A DNA stretch of 64,000 nucleotides from Streptomyces sp. CB00316 (GCF_001905595.1 NZ_LIXI01000001.1:744001-808000), one strand, 5' to 3'. Numbered from the stretch's first letter, positions 42,719 to 51,289 are shown. The notes: generated by a model not told the origin, from the sequence alone. Made by a program: numbers and translations.

Positions 42719-43993
42719 CTAGTCAGGTGACGCCGCCCGGTGCAGAGGCGCCTGCCCCAACGGAACCGGCTTACACACGACAGGAGGGGTGGCGGCGGCG
42801 GACGGTTCCGTTCCGCTCGCGTCGCCGTCCGTCCCGCCGGTTTCCGGGAGCCATCCGTCGTCGCCCGGGGCCTCGATCCGGGCCACGGCGCAGGGCGTCA
42901 CCGCGTTCACGTACGGCAGGTGCAGCACCCCGTCCCGGCTCCAGTACCCGGCCCCCGCCGACCAGCCCTCCGGCGCCGCGAGCTGGTGCAGCCGCCGCCC
43001 CTGCGGACGCCACACCCCCACCCAGCTTCCGGCCGCCCCGTCGATGCGCAGGGCGACGGCACAGCTCTCCGGCATCAGCATCTGCCCCGGCTGCACCGCG
43101 AACGGGGTCACCGCCACGTCCGCCGGCCGCAGGCACTCCGGGAAGCGCACGGGCAGACAGCTGCCGAGGACGCCCCAGCCGAGCCGGTCGTGGCCCGGCG
43201 CGTCCGAGCGGAGCAGCAGCAGCCCGCTGTCCGCGTCGGCCAGCAGCAGCCGGTCGTCGCTCTCCGGGGTGATCTGGAGCAGCGGGGTCACCTCACCGTT
43301 GCGCTCCAGGTCCACGGCAACCGCCTTGACCGGTCCGCCGCCCGGCAGCTGTCGGTCCAGGGCCAGCATCCGGCCCGCCCGGTCCAGCCAGACCCCGCCC
43401 GAGCAGTGCCCGGGGACCTCCGCGACCAGCTCCGGCCCGAAGGCGCCACCGGCCACCAGCCACAGCAGCGAGGAGTGGTCGCCCGCGGAGAGGCCGTACA
43501 CGCTGGAGCCGTCCGGCGAGGGCGGCAGCAGCGTCATCCCGTCGCACTCGACCGCGCCGAGGGCCAGTTCGCCGGTGGCCGGCCCGGTCGGGTAGAGCAG
43601 CGAGAACATCTGGCGGTCCGCCACCCGGCGCCGGATCAGCACCCGCCCGTCGGCCAGCGGCACCACCTGCGCGTCCGGCTCCTCGGGCTGGTGGAGCGGC
43701 AGCGGTACGGCGTAGGGCTCGGGCCCGTCCAGCGTCCAGCGCTCCGGGTACCAGGCCCGCTGCTCGCCCGGGGCGCCGGGCGCCGCCGTCAGCCGGGCCC
43801 CGTACGCACCGTCCGCGGTCAGCGTGAACGTCCCCGGGGCGCGGGGCGCATCGCTCCAGTGCGCGGCGCGCCCCTCCGGCTCGGCAGCCTCCTCCGCGCC
43901 GACGGGTTCCTCCGGCTCGCCGGACTCTTCAGGACCGGGATCCGCCGTCGTGGCGGCCCCGGCGGTTCCGCCCTCGATGGCACAGGCAGTCAT
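42719..43993 (-). CDS. Hypothetical protein with WD/beta-propeller-like repeats
   Basis: ATG at 43993 follows GGAGGTGACG, an excellent ribosome binding site. The 424-residue product is soluble and acidic at both ends. Its centre has repeating beta-rich units of about 40-45 residues with glycine turns, such as VPLADGRVLIRRRVADRQMFSLLY, SPDGSSVYGLSAGDHSSLLWLVAGG, LDRAGRMLALDRQLPGGG and WSRDGVLHLPYVNA. These suggest a beta-propeller. I do not recognise the family. No signal peptide or enzyme motif is present. It may be a scaffold or binding protein. It is monocistronic and divergent from the decayed siderophore-binding gene. Confidence 0.7.
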   Translation of the reverse strand: MTACAIEGGTAGAATTADPGPEESGEPEEPVGAEEAAEPEGRAAHWSDAPRAPGTFTLTADGAYGARLTAAPGAPGEQRAWYPERWTLDGPEPYAVPLPLHQPEEPDAQVVPLADGRVLIRRRVADRQMFSLLYPTGPATGELALGAVECDGMTLLPPSPDGSSVYGLSAGDHSSLLWLVAGGAFGPELVAEVPGHCSGGVWLDRAGRMLALDRQLPGGGPVKAVAVDLERNGEVTPLLQITPESDDRLLLADADSGLLLLRSDAPGHDRLGWGVLGSCLPVRFPECLRPADVAVTPFAVQPGQMLMPESCAVALRIDGAAGSWVGVWRPQGRRLHQLAAPEGWSAGAGYWSRDGVLHLPYVNAVTPCAVARIEAPGDDGWLPETGGTDGDASGTEPSAAATPPVVCKPVPLGQAPLHRAASPD

Positions 43994-44205
43994 GGACTCG
44001 TCACCTCCGGCTACGAAAGCTAGTTTTCGCACTTCCAGCCGAACAACACGAGCCACCTCACTTCACACATAAGGGTGGTGATGCCCGGATTCTCCTGAGA
44101 GGGAGGGGGCGAGTGTGCTGGCGGAGATGGCCGCGCCCATGGCGAGGCGGCCCTAACCGAACAGGCGTGCCCTCGTGCACGTGCGCGCATCAGCAGGAGC
44201 AAGCG

Positions 44206-45076
44206 ATGCCCCTTCGGCCCCGCCCTGCCGCCGCGGTAGCCCTGGCGGTCGCCGCCGCCCTCTCCCTCTCGGCCTGCGGGGGCGGCGACGGCGGGGACAC
44301 GGGCACGGCGGACGCGGGCGGTGACAAGAAGGCGGCCGTCGCCACCGGAGGCAAGGAGTTCGCGGACGCGGCGAAGAAGACTCCGGCGAGGGCGACGCGG
44401 CCATCCCCTCGTACCTGAAGAAGGACGCGGGGAACCCGAAGAGCGTCGGCACGATCAACAGCCTCAACCTGGAGGCGATCGCGGGGCTGAAGCCCGACCT
44501 GATCCTCGGCAGCCAGTTGCGCGCGGCCGACAAGTACGACGAGCTGTCCACGATCGCCCCGACCGTGTTCTCCATCCGCCGCTTCACCTGGAAGGAGAAC
44601 TACCTTCTCGACGCGGCCGCCCTGGACCGCACCGAGCGGGCACACTCGGCGCTGGCCGCGTACCAGGCGAAGGCGGAGAAGCTCGGCGAGGACGTCGGCG
44701 CCGACAAGCCGACCGTCTCGATGGTCCGCTACATGCCCGACCGCCTCCGGCTCTACGCCAAGGCGTCGTTCATCGGCACGGTCCTGGAGGACGTCGGCCT
44801 GCCCCGCCCGAAGAACCAGCAGATCGACGACCTCGCCACCGAGATCAGCCCGGAGCGGATCGACGAGCGGACGCCGACTGGATCTTCACCGGTGCCTACG
44901 GTGACGCGAAGGCGGCCCAGCGCGACACCGCTCAGGCCAACCCGCTGTGGAAGAAGCTCGACGCGGTCAAGGAGGGCCGGGCCGCGGACGTCTCCGACGA
45001 GACCTGGTACCTGGGCCTCGGCGTCACCTCCGCCGGCCTGGCCCTCGACGACCTCCGCGCGGACCTGGTGGAGTAG
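44206..45076 (+). pseudogene. Broken iron-siderophore substrate-binding lipoprotein gene
   Basis: ATG at 44206 (GGAGCAAGCG upstream) starts a lipoprotein signal ending LSLSACGGG. The expected FecB/FhuD-type sequence then stops after KKTPA. The next conserved piece, EGDAAIPSYLKKDAGNPKS, lies in another frame, and the ~65 residues that normally link them (including the first ligand-domain strand) are missing. The second frame runs through LEAIAGLKPDLILGS to SPERIDE. There a single missing G near 44866 shifts the frame again, and the end (DADWIFTGAYGD...LRADLVE) is in a third frame. The protein is dead unless the sequence is in error. No partner permease or ATPase gene is nearby. Confidence 0.85.
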
Positions 45077-45195
45077 TCCTTCCCGTGCGCGGTCCCGACC
45101 CGCTGAAGTAACGATTCGTGTCCGGCCGCCCGTCCTGGCGTACAGGTACGGCGGCCCGGGGCGGCGGACCACGCCGGACAGGTAGCCTTTCTCCC

Positions 45196-46032
45196 GTGCC
45201 CCGTCTGTCTGAAGTCATCGCCGCCCTCGACGCCCTCTGGCCCCCCGAGCGGGCCGAGGGATGGGACGCGGTCGGCACGGTCTGCGGCGACCCGGATGCC
45301 GAGGTCGACCGGGTGCTGTTCGCCGTCGACCCCGTCCACGCGATCGCCGACGAGGCCCTGAAGCTCGGGGCCCAGCTGATCGTCACCCACCACCCGCTCT
45401 ATCTGCGCGGGACGACCACGGTCGCCGCCGACACCTTCAAGGGCAAGGTCGTCCACACCCTCATCAAGCACGGCATCGCGCTCCACGTCGCGCACACCAA
45501 CGCCGACACCGCCGACCCCGGCGTCTCCGACGCGCTGGCCGGCGCCCTGGACCTGCGCGTCACCGGACCTCTCGTACCGGACCCCACCGACCCCCACGGG
45601 CGGCGCGGACTCGGCCGGATCTGCGAGCCGGCCCACCCCGAGACCCTGGCCGCCTTCGCCGCCCGCGCCGCCGCCCGGCTCCCCGCCACCGCGCAGGGCG
45701 TCCGCCTCGCCGGCGACCCGGAGGCGCTCGTGCGGACCGTCGCCGTCAGCGGTGGCTCCGGCGACAGCCTCTTCGAGGCCGTGCGCGCCGCCGGTGTCGA
45801 CGCCTTCCTCACCGCCGACCTGCGCCACCACCCGGCCTCCGAGGCCGTGCAGCACTCGCGGCTCGGCTTGGTCGACGCCGCGCACTGGGCCACCGAGTGG
45901 CCCTGGTGCGAGCAGGCCGCCGCGCAGCTCGACGCGCTTTCCGACCGCCACGGATGGGACCTGCGGGTCCATGTCTCGACGCAGGTCACCGACCCCTGGA
46001 CCACCCACCATTCCTCTGGAGCCCCCAACTGA
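45196..46032 (+). CDS. Nif3-like dinuclear metal-centre protein
   Basis: GTG at 45196 (PRLSEVIAALDALWPPE) gives 278 residues; no strong ribosome binding site is seen. Metal ligands of the NIF3 family are present: VTHHPLYLRG, AHTNADTA, and late HHPASEAVQ and DAAHWATEW. The family forms hexameric toroids with two metal ions per subunit; its reaction is unsettled (GTP cyclohydrolase I type 2 is a database name only). Gene order Nif3 / zinc ribbon / RNase H-phosphatase is conserved in actinobacteria, for example Mycobacterium Rv2230c-Rv2228c. The stop overlaps the next start. Confidence 0.92.
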   Translation: MPRLSEVIAALDALWPPERAEGWDAVGTVCGDPDAEVDRVLFAVDPVHAIADEALKLGAQLIVTHHPLYLRGTTTVAADTFKGKVVHTLIKHGIALHVAHTNADTADPGVSDALAGALDLRVTGPLVPDPTDPHGRRGLGRICEPAHPETLAAFAARAAARLPATAQGVRLAGDPEALVRTVAVSGGSGDSLFEAVRAAGVDAFLTADLRHHPASEAVQHSRLGLVDAAHWATEWPWCEQAAAQLDALSDRHGWDLRVHVSTQVTDPWTTHHSSGAPN

Positions 46033-46772
46033 ACGCCGCGCCCGCCGACCAGATCCGACTCCTCGACGTCCAGGCCCTCGACGTACGTCTCTCCCAGCTC
46101 TCCCACAAGAGCAACTCGCTGCCGGAGCACGCCGAGATCGAGCAGCTCAGCAACGACCTCGCCCAGCTGCGTGACCTGCTGGTCGCCTCCACCACCGAGG
46201 AGAGCGACACCACCCGCGAGCAGACCAAGGCCGAGCAGGACGTCGACCAGGTGCGCCAGCGCGCCGTCCGCGACCAGCAGCGCCTGGACTCCGGCGCGGT
46301 CTCTTCGCCCAAGGACCTGGAGAGCCTCCAGCGCGAGCTCACCTCGCTCGCCAAGCGCCAGGGAGACCTGGAGGACGTCGTCCTCGAAATCATGGAGCGC
46401 CGCGAGGCCGCCCAGGAGCGGGTCACCGAGCTGACCGAGCGGGTCTCCGCCGTCCAGGCCAAGGTCGACGACGCCACCGCCCGCCGGGACGCCGCCACCG
46501 CCGAACTGGACGCCGAGATCGCCACGGTGACCAAGGACCGCCAGGTCGTCGCCGAGGTCATCCCCGCCGACCTGATGAAGCTGTACGACAAGCTCCGCGC
46601 CCAGCAGGGCGGCGTCGGCGCCGCCCGCCTCTACCAGCGCCGCTGCGAGGGCTGCCGCCTGGAGCTGAACATCACCGAGGTCAACGACGTGAAGGCCGCG
46701 TCCCCCGACACGGTGCTGCGCTGCGAGAACTGCCACCGCATCCTGGTCCGCACCTCGGAGTCGGGCCTGTAA
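46029..46772 (+). CDS. Coiled-coil protein with C4-type zinc ribbon (DUF164)
   Basis: The start appears to be a CTG at 46029 overlapping the Nif3 stop (CTGA). GGAG lies 7 bases before it, and the protein then reads NAAPADQIRLLDVQALDVRLSQL exactly as family members begin. No ATG, GTG or TTG is available nearby. The 247-residue product is one long coiled coil (~10-180) followed by a zinc ribbon with CEGC and CENC. It probably binds RNA or ribosomal factors, as suggested for related CdsZ-like proteins; that is inference. It is translationally coupled on both sides. Confidence 0.88.
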   Translation: MNAAPADQIRLLDVQALDVRLSQLSHKSNSLPEHAEIEQLSNDLAQLRDLLVASTTEESDTTREQTKAEQDVDQVRQRAVRDQQRLDSGAVSSPKDLESLQRELTSLAKRQGDLEDVVLEIMERREAAQERVTELTERVSAVQAKVDDATARRDAATAELDAEIATVTKDRQVVAEVIPADLMKLYDKLRAQQGGVGAARLYQRRCEGCRLELNITEVNDVKAASPDTVLRCENCHRILVRTSESGL

Positions 46773-48073
46773 TGAGCGCCGTTCGCCGGCTGGTGGTCGA
46801 AGCCGACGGCGGCTCCCGGGGCAACCCGGGGCCCGCCGGTTACGGCGCCGTCGTCATCGACGCGGCCACCGGAGAGACCCTCGCCGAGGCCGCCGAGTAC
46901 ATCGGCGTCGCGACCAACAACGTCGCCGAGTACCGGGGCCTGATCGCCGGCCTGACGGCCGCGAAGGCGCTGTTCCCGGACGCGGGGACCTCGCCGGAGG
47001 TCCACGTCCGGATGGACTCCAAGCTGGTGGTCGAGCAGATGTCGGGGCGCTGGAAGATCAAGCACCCCGACATGAAGCCGCTGGCGGCCCGCGCCGCCGC
47101 GATTCTGCCGCCGTCCTCCGTCACGTACGAGTGGATCCCGCGTGCGCAGAACAAGCACGCGGACCGGCTCGCCAACGAGGCGATGGACGCGGGCCGCGAC
47201 GGCCGGCCGTGGGAGGCGTCCGCCTCCACGGCCGAGCTGGACGCCCCCGCCCGCACCCCGCTGCCCGACCGGGGCCCGCCCGGCGACGCGGCGGCGGGAG
47301 CGGCGAAGGCCCGGGCGGCGCTGGCGGCGGCGCGGGGTGCGGCAGACACCGGGACGCTGTTCGAGGTCGGCACAGGGGCCTCGGAAGAGCCCGAGCCCAG
47401 GGACGTCACAGCGGCCCCGCAGGTCGGCTGGGCCGCCGCTCCCGACCTGGGCGCCCCCGCCACCTTCGTCCTGCTCCGGCACGGCGAGACGCGGCTCACC
47501 CCCGAGAAGCGGTTCTCCGGCAGCGGCGGCACCGACCCCGAACTCTCCGCCACCGGCCGCGAGCAGGCCGCTCGGGCCGCCGCCCACTTCGCCGCCCTCG
47601 GCTCGGTCCAGGAGATCGTCAGCTCGCCGCTGCGCCGCTGCCGTGAGACGGCGGCGGCCGTCGCCGAACGCCTCGGCCTGGACGTCCGCATCGAGGACGG
47701 CCTGCGCGAGACGGACTTCGGCGCGTGGGAGGGGCTGACCTTCGGCGAGGTGCGCGAGCGTTACGGGGACGACCTGACCGCCTGGCTCGCGGACCCGGAG
47801 ACCGCGCCGACGGGCGGCGGCGAGAGCTTCGCGGAGGTCGCCGAGCGGGTCGCGGCCGCCCGGGACCGCCTGACCGCCCGGTACGCGGGCCGCACGGTCC
47901 TGGTCGTCACCCATGTGACCCCGATCAAGACGCTGGTCCGGCTGGCGCTGGAGGCTCCGGCGCAGGCGATGTTCCGGATGGAGCTGTCGGCGGCCTCGAT
48001 CTCGACCGTCGCGTACTACGGGGACGGCAACGCCTCCGTACGCCTGCTCAACGACACCTCGCACCTGCGCTAG
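46772..48073 (+). CDS. Bifunctional RNase H / alpha-ribazole-phosphatase-like protein
   Basis: The ATG at 46772 overlaps the preceding TAA (TAATG). The 433-residue protein has an N-terminal RNase HI domain (~1-145): EADGGSRGNPGPAGYGAVV (Asp), NNVAEYRGLIAGL (Glu), RMDSKLVVEQM (Asp) and HADRLANEAM (Asp). An Ala-rich linker leads to a histidine-phosphatase domain (~230-433) with FVLLRHGETRLTPEKRFSG, the phosphohistidine motif, and VVTHVTPIKTLVR. This fusion matches mycobacterial Rv2228c. RNase H removes RNA from RNA-DNA hybrids; the second domain may act in cobalamin nucleotide-loop assembly or be a general phosphatase. Confidence 0.93.
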   Translation: MSAVRRLVVEADGGSRGNPGPAGYGAVVIDAATGETLAEAAEYIGVATNNVAEYRGLIAGLTAAKALFPDAGTSPEVHVRMDSKLVVEQMSGRWKIKHPDMKPLAARAAAILPPSSVTYEWIPRAQNKHADRLANEAMDAGRDGRPWEASASTAELDAPARTPLPDRGPPGDAAAGAAKARAALAAARGAADTGTLFEVGTGASEEPEPRDVTAAPQVGWAAAPDLGAPATFVLLRHGETRLTPEKRFSGSGGTDPELSATGREQAARAAAHFAALGSVQEIVSSPLRRCRETAAAVAERLGLDVRIEDGLRETDFGAWEGLTFGEVRERYGDDLTAWLADPETAPTGGGESFAEVAERVAAARDRLTARYAGRTVLVVTHVTPIKTLVRLALEAPAQAMFRMELSAASISTVAYYGDGNASVRLLNDTSHLR

Positions 48074-48091
48074 CGGGAACGAGGACCCGGC

Positions 48092-48178
48092 ATGGACTGG
48101 CCGACCGGGCTGCTCGGGTTCGCCGCCGGGCTGCTGATCTCGGTGGCGACCGCCCCGGTCGGGGTGTCGGGTGCGGCG
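48092..48178 (+). pseudogene. Remnant of a TauE/SafE-type permease gene
   Basis: From ATG 48092 the first 28 residues (DWPTGLLGFAAGLLISVATA then PVGVSGA) are the characteristic N-terminus and first helix of a sulfite-exporter TauE/SafE permease. At 48178 the homology stops abruptly at the 3' end of the aldolase gene read from the other strand, and the frame becomes Arg-rich non-membrane sequence. The other ~220 residues are missing. I infer a deletion that joined the 5' end of this gene to the aldolase stop. Confidence 0.65.
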
Positions 48179-48832
48179 TTACGCCCCGAGCGCCGCCGCC
48201 TCCGCCGCCAGCCGGGCCACCCGGTCCCAGTCCTTCGCCGCGATCGCGTCGCTTGGCACCATCCAGCTGCCGCCCACGCACGCCACGTTCGGTAGAGCGA
48301 GGTAGGAGGGGGCGGAGGCGAGCGAGATACCACCGGTCGGGCAGAAGCGAGCCTGGGGGAGCGGGGCGGAGAGGGCCTTGAGATAGGCGGTACCGCCCGC
48401 GGCCTCGGCCGGGAAGAACTTCATGTCGCTCACGCCGCGCTCCAGCAGCGCGACCACCTCGGAGGTGGTCGAGACGCCGGGCAGGAACGGCACCCCGGAT
48501 TCCTTCATCGCCTCCAGCAGCGCGTCCGTCCATCCCGGGCTGACCAGGAACCTGGCCCCCGCGTCGACGGTGTCGCGCACGTGCTGCGGCGAGATGACCG
48601 TGCCCGCGCCGACGACCGCGCCCGGCACCTCGGCGGCGATGGCCCGGATCGACTCCGGCGCGGCGGCCGTCCGCAGGGTCACCTCGATCGCCGGGAGCCC
48701 GCCCGCCACCAGCGCCCGCGCCAGCGGCACGGCGTCGGCCACCTCGTGCAGGACGACGACGGGGACGACGGGGGCGAGGTCCAGTACGGAGGTGTCGGAG
48801 GGCGCTGAGGGCGGCGGCGATGAGGAGGTCAT
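48179..48832 (-). CDS. eda: KDPG / 4-hydroxy-2-oxoglutarate aldolase
   Basis: The start ATG at 48832 (TSSSPPPS) is preferred; one at 48841 is possible. The 217-residue TIM-barrel protein has LPAIEVTLRT with the catalytic Glu, VGAGTV, PGVSTTSEV, the Schiff-base lysine in MKFFPAEAAGG, and FCPTGGIS. It splits 2-keto-3-deoxy-6-phosphogluconate to pyruvate and glyceraldehyde 3-phosphate (Entner-Doudoroff) or related keto-acids. No edd gene lies nearby. Its 3' end is the breakpoint of the truncated permease gene, so it was kept intact by the rearrangement. Confidence 0.92.
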   Translation of the reverse strand: MTSSSPPPSAPSDTSVLDLAPVVPVVVLHEVADAVPLARALVAGGLPAIEVTLRTAAAPESIRAIAAEVPGAVVGAGTVISPQHVRDTVDAGARFLVSPGWTDALLEAMKESGVPFLPGVSTTSEVVALLERGVSDMKFFPAEAAGGTAYLKALSAPLPQARFCPTGGISLASAPSYLALPNVACVGGSWMVPSDAIAAKDWDRVARLAAEAAALGA

Positions 48833-48896
48833 GGGCCCCATCCTGCCGCGCAGGCAGCGATATCTGCAACGATCGTTGCGGGGGGTGCAATGTGAC

Positions 48897-49697
48897 TCAG
48901 TGGATCTCCGTCACCACCACATCGAGCGACCACGGCCGCCCGGCCCGGGCAGGGGCCTCGGCCTCCACCACGTACCCGAGATCCCGCAACGCATCCACCA
49001 GCCGCTCCGGGTCCTTCGGCCGCGCCCCCGCCGTCAGCAGGTCGCGCACCATCCGCCCCTTGGTCGCCTTGTTGAAGTGGCTGACGACGGACCGCTTCTC
49101 CACCCCGTCCACGATCTGCGACTGGAGCACCCGCACGCTCGCCGTACGCGCGGCGACCTCGCCCTTCGGCTTCCAGGCCGCCGCGTACGCCGAGGACCGC
49201 AGATCCAGGACGAGCCCGCCCCCGGCGGCCTCGGGCATGACCGCCTCCATGGGCGTACGCCAGTACGCGCCGAGCGCGCCGAGGCCGGGGAGCCTCACGC
49301 CCATCGAGCAGCGGTACGGCGGAATCCGGTCGCCGATCCGGACCGCGCCCCACAGCCCGGAGAAGACCAGCAACGACTTCGCGGCGCGCCGCCGGGCGTC
49401 CGCGTCCAGGGAAGCCAGGTCGAGGGCGTCGTACAGGACACCCGTGTACAGCTCCCCGGCCGGCCGGGTCCCGGCGGTCCGCAGCCCGGCGTTCTTCCCG
49501 ACCTCGCCCCGCAGCCCCACGCTCAGCCCGAGCACCTCACGGGCCTTCTCCTCGTCCGCCTGGCAGAGCTCGACCAGCTCCTCCAGGACCGCCGTCCGCG
49601 CCTCGGAGAGCCCCGGCAGCGACAGCGACTCCGGCTTCAGGGGAGCCCCGCGCCCCGAGGCGGCCTTTCCTTCGGAGGGCGGCAACAGCACGAGCAC
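48897..49697 (-). CDS. yaaA: YaaA-type peroxide stress protein
   Basis: GTG at 49697 is preceded by AAGGAGAA. The 266-residue protein begins LVLLPPSEGKAASG, the invariant YaaA opening. It has LYTGVLYDALDLAS, LLVFSGLWGAVRIGDRIPPYRC and SHFNKATKGRMVRDLL, all typical of the family (DUF328). In Escherichia coli YaaA limits intracellular free iron during peroxide stress and binds DNA; the actinobacterial protein probably has the same core role. It is intact in spite of the decayed sequence immediately upstream. Confidence 0.92.
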   Translation of the reverse strand: MLVLLPPSEGKAASGRGAPLKPESLSLPGLSEARTAVLEELVELCQADEEKAREVLGLSVGLRGEVGKNAGLRTAGTRPAGELYTGVLYDALDLASLDADARRRAAKSLLVFSGLWGAVRIGDRIPPYRCSMGVRLPGLGALGAYWRTPMEAVMPEAAGGGLVLDLRSSAYAAAWKPKGEVAARTASVRVLQSQIVDGVEKRSVVSHFNKATKGRMVRDLLTAGARPKDPERLVDALRDLGYVVEAEAPARAGRPWSLDVVVTEIH

Positions 49698-49799
49698 GGC
49701 GGTTCTCCTTCGTACGCACGACGAGCGGTCCCGGCGGGCGTGCGGGCGCTCCGGGGTCCTCGGCAAGGGTACGGGGGCGGGGACGGGCTCCCTCCAGGA

Positions 49800-49982
49800 C
49801 CGGAACCCCTCCGTCGGCACGGTCCACCTCCGGGCCCGACGAACGCCGGCCGGATCGAGGGCGGCACGGCCGCACTCCCGCTGGGGGAGCGGCTGCGCAT
49901 CCGGCTCACGCAGGCGGGGCCGGCGTCGAAGACGGTGCTGTTCGCTCCGGCGCGAGCGGGTGAGGGACCGGCCCCCGCCTGA
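49800..49982 (+). pseudogene. Possible 3' remnant of an RNB-domain ribonuclease gene
   Basis: One frame contains SVGTVHLRARR and another LPLGERLRIRLTQAGPASKT, then VLFAPA and a Glu/Gly/Pro tail ending at 49982. Placed end to end these resemble the C-terminal S1-like tail of actinobacterial RNB-domain ribonucleases, where a beta-strand GTVHLR is followed by PLGERLRVRL. Only the last ~50 residues are represented and the frame is broken. The match is from memory and weak. Confidence 0.3.
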
Positions 49983-50304
49983 GCGCCGCCACCACCGCCT
50001 GCGGGTCGTCCGCGTGGAACCGGCACGTCCGGGCACTCCCGCGCCGCCCGAGCGGCCGTACGTAGGCCACCGGCCCGACCAGCTCCACCGTCACCGTCGT
50101 CTGCCCGCCGACCATCAGGTCGAGGACCTCGTCCTCGCCGACCCGGGCCAGCAGCACGGCATCGCGGACGGTGTAGGCCCGGTACCCGTTGGCCTGCCGG
50201 GCGGGCTCGGGCAGGAGGCCGCTGTGGCGCGGCAGCATCCCGCTCCACCTACTCATCGGCCGCGACGCGGGCTCGGTGACGCTCTTCAGCGACCCCGAGG
50301 ACAC
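49906..50304 (-). pseudogene. Truncated MerR-family regulator fused to unrelated sequence
   Basis: The open frame contains HSGLLPEPARQANGYRAYTV then RDAVLLARV, the middle of a MerR DNA-binding domain (the wing and second helix pair). The expected start (IGELSRRTGVSERMLRYY) is missing. After ARV the sequence becomes GEDEVLDLMVGGQTTVTVEL and a Pro-rich tail rather than the usual MerR linker helix. It overlaps the plus-strand Uma2 remnant. I read it as a composite left by deletion, although a short functional protein cannot be excluded. Confidence 0.45.
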
Positions 50305-50398
50305 CGACTACCGTCAGCACCTCACGATCCCGTACGGCAAGCCGCTCCCGCTCCCCGAACCCTTCGTCTTCGACCTGGAGACCGGGGACTTCGGCTGA
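50236..50398 (+). pseudogene. 3' remnant of a Uma2-family nuclease gene
   Basis: The frame reads LLIGRDAGSVTLFSDPEDTD and YRQHLTIPYGKPLPLPEPF followed by VFDLETGDFG and a stop. That is the C-terminal ~50 residues of Uma2-type PD-(D/E)XK proteins, which in Streptomyces end with a LPEPFGFALDT-like strand. The N-terminal catalytic two-thirds are absent: the sequence upstream belongs to the antisense MerR remnant. It ends 33 bases before the RNase P RNA. Confidence 0.6.
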
Positions 50399-50430
50399 GC
50401 TGCCGATACGGCCCGGTAGGATGGCGGATA

Positions 50431-50851
50431 CGGCAGACGAGCCGTGCGGACGGCCGCGTGAGGATCCTTCGGGACCCCTCCCGAGGAACGTCCGGGCTCC
50501 AGAGGGCAGGGTGGTGGCTAACGGCCACCCGGGGTGACCCGCGGGACAGTGCCACAGAAAACAGACCGCCCGGGACCTCGGTCCCGGGTAAGGGTGAAAC
50601 GGTGGTGTAAGAGACCACCAGCGCCTGAGGTGACTCAGGCGGCTAGGTAAACCCCACCCGGAGCAAGGTCAAGAGGGGGCGTTCCAGCAATGGGACGGCC
50701 CTGCGTGAACGTTCGAGGGCGGCTCGCCCGAGTTCACGGGTAGACCGCACGAGGCCGACAGCAATGCCGGCCCTAGATGGATGGCCGTCTCCCCGGCCGC
50801 CGTGAGGCGACCGGGAGACAGAACCCGGCGTACAGCGCGACTCGTCTGCCG
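50431..50851 (+). ncRNA. rnpB: RNase P RNA (class A)
   Basis: The ends pair as helix P1: CGGCAGACGAG at 50431-50441 with CTCGTCTGCCG at 50841-50851. Conserved core elements are seen in order. They include GAGGAACGTCCGGGCTCC (P4 5' strand and J3/4), CAGGGTGGTGGCTAAC, CCGCGGGACAGTGCCACAG, GGGTGAAACGGTG-GTAAGAGACCACCAG, GGCTAGGTAAACCCC, and ACAGCAATGCC with GGCGTACAG near the 3' end. The length of ~421 nt fits actinobacterial type A RNase P, which removes 5' leaders from pre-tRNA. Confidence 0.95.
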
Positions 50852-50863
50852 GTGAACGACAGA

Positions 50864-50905
50864 GGCCTCCGCCCAGGTGTCTCACCTGGGCGGAGGCCCT
50901 TTCTC
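50864..50905 (+). terminator. Terminator of rnpB
   Basis: A perfect 16-bp stem (50864-50879 with 50883-50898) with a TCT loop starts 13 bases after the RNase P RNA and is followed by the T-rich CTTTCTCCT. It overlaps the 3' end of the convergent gene that stops at 50882, so it may terminate both. Confidence 0.9.
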
Positions 50906-51289
50906 CTCCGTCGGCGGGTCCGTCGGCCAGCGGTCCGTCAGTTCCTCCGCGTAGATCTGCGAGAGCGGCTGCGGGCCCACGTACTGCTGGCAGTTGCACT
51001 GCCCGGCCTCGTAGCGCAGCGGCTTCTTGTTCTCGTCCCACGCCGTCGGCACCTCGATCTGCTCATGGCACCGGCCCCGCTTGTCGTGCTTGGCGAGGTG
51101 GTGGGCGCAGCCGCAGACCGGCTCCGGCGACTTGTACGCGGCCTCCAGCGCGAGGCGCTCCTGCCTCGCCGCCTCCAGCAGTTCCAGCTTCCGCTCGTGC
51201 CGGTTGCGCAGGGCGGTGCGGGCGGTGTCGGCCGCCCAGGCGAAGCCACCGGTCCAGAAAAGGATCAGAATCCACCAGATCCAGTGCAT
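50882..51289 (-). CDS. Membrane-anchored hypothetical protein with Cys/His cluster
   Basis: The 135-residue product starts with a transmembrane anchor (HWIWWILILFWTGGFAWAA). A charged helix follows (~22-55), then a domain with four cysteines and several histidines: VCGCAHHLAKHDKRGRCHEQ and QCNCQQYVGPQPL. The cluster could bind zinc. The tail is Pro/Glu-rich. I recognise it only as a conserved Streptomyces protein of unknown function found beside rnpB. Its stop lies inside the rnpB terminator stem. Confidence 0.75.
   Translation of the reverse strand: MHWIWWILILFWTGGFAWAADTARTALRNRHERKLELLEAARQERLALEAAYKSPEPVCGCAHHLAKHDKRGRCHEQIEVPTAWDENKKPLRYEAGQCNCQQYVGPQPLSQIYAEELTDRWPTDPPTEEKGPPPR

Noticed and set aside
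44060..44205. Iron box (DmdR/IdeR type) before the broken siderophore-binding gene
   Set aside because: Only a short CCTAACC-like piece near 44150 is visible; no full palindrome such as TTAGGTTAGGCTAACCTAA.
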